In this document: positions 43,606 through 53,250 of the stretch, piece after piece
How positions within the stretch are numbered: position 1 is the first letter of the stretch
How the letters are laid out: the number at the start of each line of letters is the position of its first letter
Assembly (NCBI RefSeq): GCF_900100665.1
Contig: NZ_FNCS01000001.1
Coordinates: 67,001-131,000 of the forward strand
Source of the DNA: Pelagibacterium luteolum
GTDB lineage: Bacteria; Pseudomonadota; Alphaproteobacteria; Rhizobiales; Devosiaceae
DNA length: 64,000 bases
Reading direction: 5' to 3'
Position numbers and translations under genes: made by a program
Notes under the pieces: model-generated
What the model saw: the letters and a program-made list of their open reading frames with translations, nothing else
Told to the model about the DNA's origin: nothing
The model's database searches: none

Positions 43606-43675
43606 TCAGCGGCCCCTCACCCCAGCTCTCTACCCTGAGGGGAGAGAGGGGAAGGTGGCCGGCAGGCCGGTGAGG
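43606..43675. repeat. Repeat family 2 copy
   Basis: Core CTCTCTACCCTGAGGGGAGAG (43626 on) in a CCCCTCACCCCAG context, followed by TGGCCGGCAGGCCGGT. It lies 22 bp beyond the livM 3' end and may act as its terminator. Confidence 0.6.
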
Positions 43676-43696
43676 GCGTTCTTTATGCCCCCTGCC

Positions 43697-44989
43697 CTAT
43701 TCCTTGCGCCGGATGACCTCGGGCAACAGGCCCTGGGGTGCGAACCGCAGGGCGATGGTGACGACGAGGCCCATGACGAAGACGCGCATCTGGACGGCGC
43801 GGCTGGCGATGTCGGGGATGGCGCCCCAGCCCATGTCGGACGAAAACCGCGACAGGGCGTTAAATAGCGCCTGCGCCAAAGGCTCGGACAGCATCCAGAC
43901 GATATAGATGAAGATGCCGCCGAACAGAGCGCCGAAATTATTGCCCGCACCGCCGACGATCAGCATCACCCAGATGATGAAGGTGTGGTTGATCGGCTGG
44001 TAGCTCGAGGGATCATAGATGCCCACGAACGAGACGAGGATCGCCCCGCCGATGCCCATGAGGACCGAACCGAAGACGAAGATTTCGAGCTGGCGGCCCG
44101 TCACGTCCTTACCCATCGAGCCGGCCGCGATATAGTTGTCGCGGATGGCGCGGTTCATGCGGCCCCAGGGGCCGAGATAGGCGCGGTGGATCAAAAACAA
44201 AGCGATGAGCACGATAACGACGACCACGGCGAGGAACCCGCCACGGGCGAGGATGAAGCTGGTGGTCGTGTCGGCGCCATTGGCCTGATAAATCTGCGGC
44301 GTCCAGACGGGCCAGGGAATGGGCGAGACCGTCAGCGTGCCACGCGTCAGCCATTCCAGATTCTTCAGAACAGCGCGCAAGATTTCGGCGATGCCGATGG
44401 TGGCGATCGCAAGGTAGTCGGCGCGCAGGCCAAGGCTGACCTTGCCGATCAGCCAACCCATGAGACCCGCGAGAACGCCGCCAAAGGCCCAGCCCAAAAG
44501 AACGGGCAGGCCCAGCCCGCCGACCCAGCCGGCGGTCGAGGTGATGTAGCTGGCGGCCGGGTCCATCTGCGAGCGGAAGATCACATAGGCGATGAACCAC
44601 GCAATGACGATGACGGCGCCACGGCCCTTGCCGGTGATGCCGAAACGCTGGACGCGATGGGCGAAAAAGATCAGGACGGCGCCGATCGCCATGCCGAGCA
44701 GGGTGCGCCCGAGATAGAGCGGGCCCTCAGAGCCCCAGAACTCCATATTGACCGGATAGGAGATGAAGGTGACGGCAAAGCCGCCCACCATCAGCATGCC
44801 CAAAATGCCAAAATTGAACAGCCCGCCGAACCCCCATTGGATGTTCAACCCCATGGCGATGAGCGCAAAGGCAAAGGCTTCGACGAGCAGCCGAACAGTG
44901 AAGGCCGAACCCATCATCATCCCCACCCCGACGATGAGGACGAAGAGGGCGATGAAGGCGGCGATATAGCGCGTGGTCATGGCGTTCAT
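43697..44989 (-). CDS. livM: Branched-chain amino-acid ABC transporter permease LivM
   Basis: 430 residues, about ten TM helices, from ATG 44987-44989, which overlaps the livH stop (TGATG). The LivM signature loop GLRADYLAIATIGIAEILR is present. Receives substrate from the periplasmic LIV protein. Last gene of livG-livF-livH-livM. Confidence 0.93.
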   Translation of the reverse strand: MNAMTTRYIAAFIALFVLIVGVGMMMGSAFTVRLLVEAFAFALIAMGLNIQWGFGGLFNFGILGMLMVGGFAVTFISYPVNMEFWGSEGPLYLGRTLLGMAIGAVLIFFAHRVQRFGITGKGRGAVIVIAWFIAYVIFRSQMDPAASYITSTAGWVGGLGLPVLLGWAFGGVLAGLMGWLIGKVSLGLRADYLAIATIGIAEILRAVLKNLEWLTRGTLTVSPIPWPVWTPQIYQANGADTTTSFILARGGFLAVVVVIVLIALFLIHRAYLGPWGRMNRAIRDNYIAAGSMGKDVTGRQLEIFVFGSVLMGIGGAILVSFVGIYDPSSYQPINHTFIIWVMLIVGGAGNNFGALFGGIFIYIVWMLSEPLAQALFNALSRFSSDMGWGAIPDIASRAVQMRVFVMGLVVTIALRFAPQGLLPEVIRRKE

Positions 44990-45993
44990 CACGTGCTGGC
45001 TCCCTTAAAGATCCCTGTGGGCCGAACAAGCAGCACGACGACGAGGATCACGAACGCGACGGTGAGCTTATATTCAGACTGCACCAGCGACAGGGTGTTG
45101 GGGATTTCGAACCATTCGGGGAGATTGTCCCGGAACGGGCGCAACAGCACCGACCAGTTGAACACCGCCAGCGTTTCTGCAAAGCCGAGGACGAACCCGC
45201 CGGCGATGGCGCCATAGGCATGGCCAAGACCACCGAGGATGGCGGCGGCAAAGATCGGCAGGACGATGTTGAAGGCGAGGTCGGGCTTCAGCGATACGTC
45301 GAGCGCCAGCATGGTGCCGGCAAGGCAGGCGAGCGCACCGGCGATGATCCATGTGACGCGAACAACGAGCTTTGTGTTGATGCCCGAGACTTTCGCGAGG
45401 TCCGGATTGTCGGCCATGGCGCGCATGCCCTTGCCCAGCCGCGAGCGGGTGAGAAAGTAATGCAGCGCAACGACAGCAATGATCGTGGAAATGACGAGCA
45501 GCAATTGCGGCTCGGAAAAGCTGATCGGGCGGGTGACGCCTTCGAAGGGCAATTCGATCCGGTGCAGCACCTTGGGTTGGGTGTCGAAGAATGAATAGGT
45601 GCCGACGCCGAAAAACAGGCGGATCAAGCCCTGGATCATCATGGTGACGCCGATGGAGGCGATGAGCAGGGTCACCGGCTTGGCGCCCCGGGCACGCAGG
45701 GGGGCGTAAAAGCCCTTGTCGATGCCCAGTGCAAGGCCGGCGGCAATCAGCATGGCGAAGGGCACGACGATGAACCCGATGGGCAACGGAAAGGCGATGC
45801 CGAGGCCAGCGACGATGCCGGCGAGGACGAAGGAGATGAACCCGCCAAGGGTCATCATGTCGCCATGGGCGAAATGGGCAAAGCGGAGAATGCCGAAGAT
45901 CAGCGTGACGCCGACGGCGCCCAGCGCATAGATCGAGCCGAGCACGACGCCGCCGATGATCGCCTGATTGAAGAAGAAGATTAAATCGTTCAT
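44989..45993 (-). CDS. livH: Branched-chain amino-acid ABC transporter permease LivH
   Basis: 334 residues, about eight TM helices. Typical LivH features: FFNQAIIGGVVLGSIYALGA at the start and DNPDLAKVSGINTKLVVRVT cytoplasmic loop that contacts the ATPase. Starts 6 bp after livF stop and overlaps livM by one base. Confidence 0.93.
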   Translation of the reverse strand: MNDLIFFFNQAIIGGVVLGSIYALGAVGVTLIFGILRFAHFAHGDMMTLGGFISFVLAGIVAGLGIAFPLPIGFIVVPFAMLIAAGLALGIDKGFYAPLRARGAKPVTLLIASIGVTMMIQGLIRLFFGVGTYSFFDTQPKVLHRIELPFEGVTRPISFSEPQLLLVISTIIAVVALHYFLTRSRLGKGMRAMADNPDLAKVSGINTKLVVRVTWIIAGALACLAGTMLALDVSLKPDLAFNIVLPIFAAAILGGLGHAYGAIAGGFVLGFAETLAVFNWSVLLRPFRDNLPEWFEIPNTLSLVQSEYKLTVAFVILVVVLLVRPTGIFKGAST

Positions 45994-45999
45994 TGGTGG

Positions 46000-46704
46000 C
46001 TAGCCCCCCAGAAAGCTTTTGGCCACGTCGGGATCGTCGAGCAGTTCCTGCCCCGTCCCGGTAAACCGGTTCTGTCCATTGGCGAGAACGAACCCCTTGG
46101 TCGCAAACGCCAGCGCCTGGCGCGCGTTCTGTTCGACCATCAGGATGCCGACGCCGGCGGCGTTGATCTTTACGACCTGCTCGAAGATTTCCATCATGTA
46201 GCGCGGCGAAAGCCCCGCCGAAGGTTCGTCGAGCATCAAGAGCTTGGGCTTGCTCATCAGGGCGCGGCCCATGGCGACCATCTGGCGCTGGCCGCCCGAG
46301 AGTTCGCCCGCCGGCTGGCGGCGCTTGGCTTTGAGATCGGGAAACATCTCATAGACTTCGTCGAGCGTGCCCGAGATGTCGTCGCGGCGGATGAAGGCAC
46401 CCATTTCGAGGTTTTCATGCACCGTCATCGAGGTAAAGACGTTGTGCTCCTGCGGCACAAAGCTCAGCCCCATGGGGACGAGCCTGTCGGCTTCGAGCCG
46501 TGTCGTGTCGCGACCATCGAAAGTGATGGTGCCGTCCATGACGTTCAAAAGGCCGAAAATGGCCTTGAGGGTCGTCGACTTGCCCGCTCCATTGGGGCCG
46601 ACGATGACCCCGATATCGGAGGCATCGATCGCCATGTTGACCCCGTTGAGGATCGGGGTGGCGCCGTAACCGGCCTTGATGTCTTTGAGATCGATGAGGC
46701 TCAT
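46000..46704 (-). CDS. livF: Branched-chain amino-acid ABC transporter ATP-binding protein LivF
   Basis: 234 residues from ATG 46702-46704 (an upstream frame to 46824 is not supported). Walker A GPNGAGKST, signature LSGGQRQ, Walker B MLDEPSAGL and H-loop position VEQN in place of the His, as usual in LivF. Overlaps livG by 4 bp. Confidence 0.94.
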   Translation of the reverse strand: MSLIDLKDIKAGYGATPILNGVNMAIDASDIGVIVGPNGAGKSTTLKAIFGLLNVMDGTITFDGRDTTRLEADRLVPMGLSFVPQEHNVFTSMTVHENLEMGAFIRRDDISGTLDEVYEMFPDLKAKRRQPAGELSGGQRQMVAMGRALMSKPKLLMLDEPSAGLSPRYMMEIFEQVVKINAAGVGILMVEQNARQALAFATKGFVLANGQNRFTGTGQELLDDPDVAKSFLGG

Positions 46705-47486
46705 GCGTGCGCCTCCACGGGACCACCGAAATAGGCTTCGACGATCATCGGGTTGGCGCGCAATTCGTCCATATTGCCCTTGGCGATCACTTCGCCCTGC
46801 GCCATGACGATGACCGGATCGCACAGGCGCGCAATCAGATCCATGTCGTGCTCGATGACAAAGAAAGTGTAGCCGAGCTCCTTGTTCATGCGCTCGATAT
46901 TGGCGGCGAGGTCGTTCAAAAGCGTTTTGTTGACGCCGGCGGCGACCTCGTCGAGCAGCACGATCTTGGCGTCGACCATCATGGTGCGGCCCAACTCCAG
47001 CAGCTTTTTCTGGCCGCCCGAAAGGTTGCCTGCCAACTCGTTCTTGACGTGGCCGAGCTTGAGGAAATCGATGACGTCGAGGGCCTTCTGCCGGACTTCG
47101 GCCTCGCGGGTAGCGGCCTTTTTGGGCTGGAACCAGAGGGTCGTGAGGCTTTCGCCGGGCTGGTCGCCGGGCACCATCATGAGGTTTTCGAGCGCCGTCA
47201 TGTTGGAAAACTCATGCGCGATCTGGAAGGTGCGCAACATGCCGAGCTTGAACAATTCGTGCGGTTTCAGACCCGTGATGTCCTGGCCGTCGAAGATGAT
47301 TTCGCCGCTGGACGGGGGGAAATTGCCCGCGACCATATTAAAGAGTGTGGATTTGCCTGCCCCGTTCGGCCCGATCAAACCGGTGATCGACCCGCGCTCG
47401 ACCTCGAGCGAACATTGATTGACAGCCAAAAGCCCGCCAAACCGCTTGGATACGGAACGGACCTCGATTACCGCGTCAAACGCCAC
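46701..47486 (-). CDS. livG: Branched-chain amino-acid ABC transporter ATP-binding protein LivG
   Basis: 261 residues from a GTG at 47484-47486. Walker A GPNGAGKST, signature LSGGQKKLLELGR, Walker B IVLLDEVAAGVN, H-loop FVIEHDMD and a C-terminal EAYFGG tail are typical LivG. First gene of the transporter operon. Confidence 0.94.
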   Translation of the reverse strand: MAFDAVIEVRSVSKRFGGLLAVNQCSLEVERGSITGLIGPNGAGKSTLFNMVAGNFPPSSGEIIFDGQDITGLKPHELFKLGMLRTFQIAHEFSNMTALENLMMVPGDQPGESLTTLWFQPKKAATREAEVRQKALDVIDFLKLGHVKNELAGNLSGGQKKLLELGRTMMVDAKIVLLDEVAAGVNKTLLNDLAANIERMNKELGYTFFVIEHDMDLIARLCDPVIVMAQGEVIAKGNMDELRANPMIVEAYFGGPVEAHA

Positions 47487-47581
47487 GCCTGTCCTTGCCC
47501 CTTAAACGCGCGCCTTATGATGAGTGGCGCAATTTTGCCGAAATTTGCGGCATCTGCACATAAGAGGCTGTTTTGGTCAAC

Positions 47582-47950
47582 TCAAAGCGCCTTGAGCACC
47601 GCTTCGGCTGTGGACTTGTTGTAGGCGACCGGGATGTCATAGAGGGTCGCGAGCCGGGTGAGCGCCTTGACGTCCACATCATGGGGGAGAGCGCTCATCG
47701 GGTCGATGAAAAAGATCAGCGCATCGAGCCGGCCCTCGGCGATCATCGCCCCGATCTGGGCATCCCCGCCCAAGGGGCCGCTTTTGAGCGCCGTGACGGT
47801 GAGGCCGGTGCCTTGCGCCACGCGCCCGCCGGTGGTGCCGGTGCCGACCAGATCGTGGGTCGCGAGCTGGGTTTTGTGGGCGAGAGCAAAGGCGACCATG
47901 TCGTCCTTCTTGTCGTCATGGGCGATGAGGCCGATGGTTTTTCTGGTCAC
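47582..47950 (-). CDS. mgsA: Methylglyoxal synthase
   Basis: 122 residues from a GTG at 47948-47950 with GGAG eight bases upstream; ATGs at 47989 or 48016 would add residues outside the conserved fold and lack ribosome-binding sites. MgsA motifs: [20 protein letters not shown] phosphate loop, [26 protein letters not shown] and the final IPVAYN. Converts dihydroxyacetone phosphate to methylglyoxal plus phosphate, a relief valve for phosphosugar stress. Confidence 0.93.
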   Translation of the reverse strand: MTRKTIGLIAHDDKKDDMVAFALAHKTQLATHDLVGTGTTGGRVAQGTGLTVTALKSGPLGGDAQIGAMIAEGRLDALIFFIDPMSALPHDVDVKALTRLATLYDIPVAYNKSTAEAVLKAL

Positions 47951-48033
47951 GACGCGGGCTCCGTTGCGTTGAGGCTGTTGTTCTTGCATCGGATCGAGGG
48001 TGGTGCCAAGGGGCACGATCCTATCCCTCCCCC

Positions 48034-48170
48034 GTCATCCTCGGGCTTGACCCGAGGACCCACGCACGATCGCAGCATGATCGGTCCTTATGATGTATCT
48101 CGCTGATAAAACGCTATTTCTGCTGTTGAGGTGATGCTGGCTGGGTCCTCCGGTCAAGCCCGAGGATGAC
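48034..48170. repeat. Repeat family 1, type B complete copy
   Basis: Left arm GTCATCCTCGGGCTTGACCC then GAGGACCCACGCA; right arm GCTGGCTGGGTCCTCCGGTC then AAGCCCGAGGATGAC. The inner stems use CCTCGGG/CCCGAGG rather than CCCGGG pairs. The gap from mgsA to cheY (47951-48407) contains this and the next copy and no gene. Confidence 0.7.
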
Positions 48171-48255
48171 GGAGGTGGGGATGGCGACGGGGGTGGGCAA
48201 GGGCGCGTGCTGCCCTAACTCGTGATGTTTGCCACGGCCATCAATTCAGCTTCAG

Positions 48256-48365
48256 CGTCATCCCGGCCCTGCGCCGGGACCCAGGATGCTCCGATTGGGA
48301 GGCTGGACCGCTGAGAGCTCGCCGGGACACCGCGCATACTGGGTCGCGGGTCGAGCATGGATGAC
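48256..48365. repeat. Repeat family 1, diverged complete copy
   Basis: Left arm CGTCATCCCGGCCCTGCGCC then GGGACCCAGGATGCTCCG; right arm GCGCATACTGGGTCGCGGGT then CGAGCATGGATGAC. Several stem positions are mismatched, suggesting an older insertion. Lies 42 bp from the second cheY 3' end. Confidence 0.7.
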
Positions 48366-48407
48366 GGGGGTGGGTAAGGCGAGCGCGGTGCGCTTGCTGC
48401 AGCGCCC

Positions 48408-48797
48408 TTAGCTCAGCGCCCCGATCACCGCTTCGATGCGTTTTTTCATTGTCGCGGCGTCGAAGGGCTTGATGATGTAGTTGTTGACGCCGCATTCGAT
48501 GGCTTCCTTGACCTGTTCCTTGTCGGAACGGCCGGTTGCCATGATGAAGGGCATGGATTGCGTGCGGGGGTGCTTGCGGATGACTTTGAGGAGCGTCAGG
48601 CCGTCGACATCGTCCATGTTCCAGTCGGAAATGATCAGGTCGACATTGGTCTTTTCGAGCTTGGTCAGCGCATCGCGGCCGGACTTGGCTTCGACGATGT
48701 CTTTGAAGCCGAGCTGGGTGAGGATGTATTTGCAGATGCCGCGCATGGACTGCTGGTCATCGACGATCAGGACGGAAACGGCACTGGCCTTCGGCAT
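48408..48797 (-). CDS. cheY2: CheY-like response regulator (second copy)
   Basis: 129 residues. D13/D14 acidic pair, phospho-acceptor D58 in IISDWNMDDVDG, Thr in MATGRS and Lys in IKPFD. The SDWNM motif matches flagellar-motor-binding CheY proteins. Most similar in layout to CheY2 of rhizobial che clusters, the main motor regulator there. Separated from cheB by 191 bp, so it may have its own promoter. Confidence 0.9.
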   Translation of the reverse strand: MPKASAVSVLIVDDQQSMRGICKYILTQLGFKDIVEAKSGRDALTKLEKTNVDLIISDWNMDDVDGLTLLKVIRKHPRTQSMPFIMATGRSDKEQVKEAIECGVNNYIIKPFDAATMKKRIEAVIGALS

Positions 48798-48988
48798 TGG
48801 TCTTCCAGCTTTCGAATGATGATCCGCCGGACGTTCGCGCCCCCACTGCCGCCGGATCGAATGACGATGTTCTCAAGTCTTGCGACGGCGTAAACCCCCA
48901 CAGGACTTGCGCTTTCAAGACTAGGCAACAAGCGTTACCATTCCATCAATCCAAGCCGCCGGTTTGCACAGGCAAAGGTCAGAACCGG

Positions 48989-50044
48989 TTAAGCGGCGGC
49001 CTTGATCTTGGAGAGTGCCGCAACCAGTCGTGCGGCGATCTTTTCGACCGCCGCTTCCTCGACCACCGCGCCCACTTCGAAAGCGACCTTGGGCATGCCG
49101 TAAATCAGCGCCGAGCCTTCGGCCTGGCCGATGGTAAAGGCGCCCGCCTCACGCATGGCCTTGAGCCCGTTGGCACCGTCGCGGCCCATGCCGGTGAGGA
49201 TCGCACCGACCGCCATGGGGCCGGCGACCTTGGCGACGGAATGGAACAGGACATCGACGCTGGGACGATGACCTGAGGTGGTTTCGTCCTGGGTCACGCG
49301 ACACTTCATCTGGCCGGAGGATTTTTCCACCCGCAAATGATAATCGCCCGGCGCGACATAGGCCGTACCCTTTTCGAGCAGCATGCGGTCCTGCGCTTCG
49401 ACGACCCTGACCGGCACCAACTCGTCCAGCCGCGCGGCAAACCGGGCGGTGAAGCCTTTCGGCATGTGCTGGGCGATGAGGATCGGCGGACAATCGGCGG
49501 GGATCGAGGAGAGCACCTGGCGGATGGCTTCGACGCCGCCCGTCGAGGCGCCAATCGCGATGACCGCGCCGAGGGGCGCCGCGGCGGTCTTGATCGGCAG
49601 ATCGGGCGTCGGCGCGCGGTGAGCGCGGGCCTGGACGTCGGACTGGGCGGCAAAGCGCACCTTTTCGCGCAGGATCGAACCAAAAGCTTCGATGCCCCCG
49701 CCTTCGCCATCGGCACGCGGCTTGGCGACGAAATCGACCGCGCCCAGCTCCAGCGCCAGCATGGTTTCGGATGCGCCCTTGGTCGTGAGCGTCGAAACCA
49801 TGACGACGGGCATGGGGCGCAGGCGCATGATTTTTTGCAGGAAGGCCAGCCCGTTCATATTGGGCATCTCGATATCGAGGGTAACGACATCGGGGTTGAG
49901 CGCCTTGATCTTGTCACGCGCATCGAGCGGATCCTGCGCAGTGCCAACGACGAGGATGTCGCCATCGCGCGCCAGCGTGCGGCTCAGTACGTCACGAATG
50001 AGGGCCGAATCGTCGACGACGAGAACTCTGATCTGGCCGCTCAT
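48989..50044 (-). CDS. cheB: Protein-glutamate methylesterase/deamidase CheB
   Basis: 351 residues. N-terminal receiver with phospho-acceptor D57 in TLDIEMP; C-terminal methylesterase with catalytic S167 (GASTGG), H193 (AQHMP) and D289 (GMGRDG). Removes methyl groups from MCPs for adaptation. Overlaps cheR by 4 bp. Confidence 0.96.
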   Translation of the reverse strand: MSGQIRVLVVDDSALIRDVLSRTLARDGDILVVGTAQDPLDARDKIKALNPDVVTLDIEMPNMNGLAFLQKIMRLRPMPVVMVSTLTTKGASETMLALELGAVDFVAKPRADGEGGGIEAFGSILREKVRFAAQSDVQARAHRAPTPDLPIKTAAAPLGAVIAIGASTGGVEAIRQVLSSIPADCPPILIAQHMPKGFTARFAARLDELVPVRVVEAQDRMLLEKGTAYVAPGDYHLRVEKSSGQMKCRVTQDETTSGHRPSVDVLFHSVAKVAGPMAVGAILTGMGRDGANGLKAMREAGAFTIGQAEGSALIYGMPKVAFEVGAVVEEAAVEKIAARLVAALSKIKAAA

Positions 50045-50898
50045 GCCGCGTCCCTTGCATCTGCTTTTGGCTTGCGCTGATAGACGGTCTTGCCCACCAG
50101 CTTAAAGCCGTTGGACACCGCCTGAAGGTTTTCCGAATGGCCGATATAGAGGAACCCGTCGGGCGCCAGCATCTGGCCCAGACGGTCGAACAGCTGGCCC
50201 TGGGTGGGCTTGTCGAAATAGATCGCCACGTTGCGGCAGAAAATTGCGTCGAACGGGCCTTTGACGGGCCAGGGTTCGATGAGGTTCAAAAGCTTGAACG
50301 CGATCAATTCGCGCGCCGCGGCGGGGATGACGATCTCGCCCGAACCGGTCTTTTCAAACAGCAGCTGACGCTGGGCCGAGAGCCCGTTGAGTTCGCCGAT
50401 GGGATAGACGCCTGTGGCGGCCTTGGCGACGACGTTGGAATCGATGTCGGTGGCCAAGATCCGGAAATCCCAGCGTTTCAGCTCGGGGAAGGCGTCGAGC
50501 AGGGTGAGCGCGATGGTATAGGGCTCCTGCCCCGTCGAGCAGCCGGCCGACCAGATGCGCAGGCGCGGTTTGCCGCGGCTCATGCGCTGCGGCTTGGCGA
50601 CGAGGCCGGCGACGAAGGATTTCAGATGATCGAAATGATGATCCTCGCGGAAGAACCGCGTGAGGTTTGTTGTCAGCGCGTTGACGAAGACCTGATCGTC
50701 CTCTGCCGTGCCGCGCGTTTCGAGAAAATCGATGTAGGGATCAAAGCCCGGCAGGCCGAGGCCACGGACGATTTTCGAGAGGCGCGAGACGACGAGGGTG
50801 CGCTTGGCGTCCGACAGCGAAATGCCCGCGATGGAATAGACCCGCCGGCGAATGCGCGAAAATTCCTTGTCGCTCAGCGGAAATTCAGTGCTTTCCAT
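50041..50898 (-). CDS. cheR: Chemotaxis methyltransferase CheR
   Basis: 285 residues. N-terminal all-alpha domain, then a SAM-binding domain with SAGCSTGQEPYTIA and FDAIFCRNVAIYF. Methylates glutamates in MCPs. Follows the MCP gene by 27 bp and is coupled to cheB. No C-terminal TPR or pentapeptide motif. Confidence 0.95.
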   Translation of the reverse strand: MESTEFPLSDKEFSRIRRRVYSIAGISLSDAKRTLVVSRLSKIVRGLGLPGFDPYIDFLETRGTAEDDQVFVNALTTNLTRFFREDHHFDHLKSFVAGLVAKPQRMSRGKPRLRIWSAGCSTGQEPYTIALTLLDAFPELKRWDFRILATDIDSNVVAKAATGVYPIGELNGLSAQRQLLFEKTGSGEIVIPAAARELIAFKLLNLIEPWPVKGPFDAIFCRNVAIYFDKPTQGQLFDRLGQMLAPDGFLYIGHSENLQAVSNGFKLVGKTVYQRKPKADARDAA

Positions 50899-50925
50899 CC
50901 CCCGATGGTCCCCCTGTGCCGCGGT

Positions 50926-52449
50926 TCAAGCGCCGCGTTGCATGCCTGCGTCGAGCGCATCGCACTGCGCGCGTGCAGTGCGATCGATAGTGGCGATGTC
51001 AGCATCGATTGCCGACATCGCCTCGTGGCCCGCCGCAAGGCTCGCACCGATCTTGGCTGTCTCATCACTTAAATTCAGTAAATACCCGGTCATGGCGCCC
51101 ACTGTTTCGGCAAGGCTCGCCGCAGCGATGGTGCCGGCTTCGACATCCTTGCGCGAGGATTTGACCAGCGCGCGGATTTCCCGCGAGGTCTTGGCGCTCG
51201 ACTGGGCCAGCTCGCGCACTTCGGCGGCGACGACGGCAAAGCCCGCGCCCTTCTCCCCGGCTCGCGCAGCTTCGACGGCGGCGTTGAGCGCCAAGAGATT
51301 GGTGCGGAAGGATACGTCTTCGATGCCGGCGACAAGCGTATCGATGCGGCCAACGAGCTGGCTGGCGGCCTCGACCTTTTCGCGCGTAACGCTGGCCGAG
51401 CCGCGCGCCTGTTCGGCGGCGCCGGAAAACTGGTTTGCCTGTGCGTCGAGCGCATTGGTGGCCATTTGCGTATCGGCAAAGGTCTCACGCGCCGCTGCGA
51501 GCTGGCGTCGGGCGCCATCGGCGCTGGCTGAAAGCTCGCGCGCCGCGCCGCGGCAGGTTTCGATCAGCGCGCCGACGGTTTCGAGCCGCTGGCGCGTACG
51601 CTGGTAGCGATGCTCGGCCGCATCGCGTGCGTTGACGGTGGCACGAATGGCGTCGGCGAGGCTGGCGAGTTGCGGTGCAAAGCCGCTATTGCCCTGGGGC
51701 ACGTCGAAATCGCCGGCGGTGATGCCCTCGATGAGTTCGCGCGAACGATCCAGAGTTTCGAGCCCGGAATTGATCGCGGCGAGTTCGGGGGTGTCTTCGA
51801 TTTCGTCCTGAGCGATGCGGTATGTGGTGTTGCCCCCAATGAGTGCATCGCCAAGCGCTGCGAGTGTCGTGGCGGCCACGGCAACACCGGGGCGCGAGAG
51901 TTCGATAAGCCAGCGATCGGTTGCGATCGGGGTGGCCGTTGCGTGCCAGCGCTGGCCCGAAAGACGGATGGCAAGCGTTGCGGTGTCGCCATCGAGCGGT
52001 ACGGTGACCCCGAGTAGCGCTGCGGCGGTATCGGTCTCCGCGCATTCGGGCGCCAGCGCGGTCAGCCCGGCGCTCATCTTGACGATGACGCCTTCGCCAT
52101 CGACCAGCATCACCGGGCGCGAAAGGGTCTCAATGGCGGCGGTATAGACCATGGCGCGCTCGAGGCGCTGGCAAAGATTGGCGGTGATCTGGCGCATGAA
52201 GACGATCTCATGCGCCCTGCCGATGGGGCCGGCGCCCACGGCGTTGCCCAACGCCGATAGCGCCTTGCGCTGGGCGCGTTCCGCAAGGATGGCGGCTGTG
52301 AGGCTGGTGACGGCGGTGGCGATCCACAACCCGCCGATGGCCAGCGGCCACCAGTCGGTGCTCGGGAAATTGACGGCAAGCCACACAGAGACCGCAAGGG
52401 TCGCCGACCAGAGCGCCAGCAATGCGGAAACGAGGCGTGGACGGGCCAA
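50926..52449 (-). CDS. Methyl-accepting chemotaxis protein lacking a periplasmic sensor
   Basis: 507 residues. Two adjacent TM helices (about 8-27 and 35-57) leave only a short loop outside, so sensing must be intramembrane or cytoplasmic. A mid-region (about 100-200) has a PAS-like spacing. The MCP hairpin tip is fully conserved: [19 protein letters not shown] followed by [14 protein letters not shown]. It does not end in an NWETF-type peptide. Sits directly before cheR-cheB. Confidence 0.9.
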   Translation of the reverse strand: MARPRLVSALLALWSATLAVSVWLAVNFPSTDWWPLAIGGLWIATAVTSLTAAILAERAQRKALSALGNAVGAGPIGRAHEIVFMRQITANLCQRLERAMVYTAAIETLSRPVMLVDGEGVIVKMSAGLTALAPECAETDTAAALLGVTVPLDGDTATLAIRLSGQRWHATATPIATDRWLIELSRPGVAVAATTLAALGDALIGGNTTYRIAQDEIEDTPELAAINSGLETLDRSRELIEGITAGDFDVPQGNSGFAPQLASLADAIRATVNARDAAEHRYQRTRQRLETVGALIETCRGAARELSASADGARRQLAAARETFADTQMATNALDAQANQFSGAAEQARGSASVTREKVEAASQLVGRIDTLVAGIEDVSFRTNLLALNAAVEAARAGEKGAGFAVVAAEVRELAQSSAKTSREIRALVKSSRKDVEAGTIAAASLAETVGAMTGYLLNLSDETAKIGASLAAGHEAMSAIDADIATIDRTARAQCDALDAGMQRGA

Positions 52450-52462
52450 GGAAATGCCAGGG

Positions 52463-52477
52463 TTAAAAACGCGTTAC
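52463..52477 (-). promoter_or_regulatory. CtrA-like box upstream of the MCP gene
   Basis: TTAA-AAACGCG-TTAC on the plus strand, 14 bp before the MCP start. Same TTAA-N7-TTAC form as the box before the YjfB-like gene. It is close to the start codon, so it may overlap the leader. Regulation is inferred. Confidence 0.35.
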
Positions 52478-52542
52478 TTCACCCTAAGGGGGTATGGTTA
52501 ACGGTTGGTAAGTGGGGCGGGAGGGACAGACCGTCAAAGGCT

Positions 52543-52650
52543 GTTCTCCCGGCCTTGAGCCGGGATCCAGTATGCTCGGAGGGAGCCATCGCCGGCGGGT
52601 ATCCCATGATCACGGCGCATACCAGGCCCTGGGTCTTCGCTCGGGGTGAC
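52543..52650. repeat. Repeat family 1, diverged complete copy
   Basis: Left arm GTTCTCCCGGCCTTGAGCCG then GGATCCAGTATGCTCGG; right arm GCGCATACCAGGCCCTGGGT then CTTCGCTCGGGGTGAC. Falls between the MCP gene and cheD, within the chemotaxis locus, 12 bp from the cheD stop. Confidence 0.75.
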
Positions 52651-52662
52651 AGGGTGGGGAGG

Positions 52663-53250
52663 CTAGAACAATTCGATATCGTCTTTGACCGGCTTGATGA
52701 CCTGGCGTTTGGCGATAGCGAGTTCTTCGTGGACGAGGCGGGCGCTGTCGGTGGAATCGAGGCGTTTGACGAAGGCGCGGCCGGTGACGGGCTGGTACAT
52801 GACCCGCCGGGCGTAATTGCCACCCAGATCCTGGCTGGAGATCACATAGCCTTCCTCGGCGAGGAAATCGCGCACGAAGGCGATGTTTTTGGCCCCGACA
52901 TCGTTCATGCCGGCATGGATGTTGCCGCCCCCGAACACCTTGAATTCGAGATTGGCTTTCCGCCCGCTGCCTTTTGAAAGCACCATGTTGATCAACTGCT
53001 CCATGGCGAACGCGCCATAGCGCGCCGATTCCCCGAAGCGGTCTTTTGAGGAGCCGGACTGATTGGCGAGAAGGAAATGGTTCATGCCGCCAAGACCGGC
53101 CGCGCGGTCGCGCACACAGGCGGAAATGCACGAGCCCAGAACCGTCGAAAAGGTCGCGTCGGGCTTAACTGAAACAAGGCAATCGCCCTGATGGACTGTG
53201 GTCACCACGCCCCGGGTGAATGTCTCGGGCATCGTCATGGAGTGCGGCAT
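52663..53250 (-). CDS. cheD: Chemoreceptor glutamine deamidase CheD
   Basis: 195 residues from ATG 53248-53250. Catalytic Cys in TVLGSCISAC, His in GGMNHFLL, Thr/Ser downstream, plus NIHAGMNDVGAKN. Deamidates MCP glutamines and, in other bacteria, is recruited by CheC/CheY. Its C-terminus DDIELF closely resembles that of the neighbouring CheT-like protein (EVEFF). Confidence 0.93.
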   Translation of the reverse strand: MPHSMTMPETFTRGVVTTVHQGDCLVSVKPDATFSTVLGSCISACVRDRAAGLGGMNHFLLANQSGSSKDRFGESARYGAFAMEQLINMVLSKGSGRKANLEFKVFGGGNIHAGMNDVGAKNIAFVRDFLAEEGYVISSQDLGGNYARRVMYQPVTGRAFVKRLDSTDSARLVHEELAIAKRQVIKPVKDDIELF

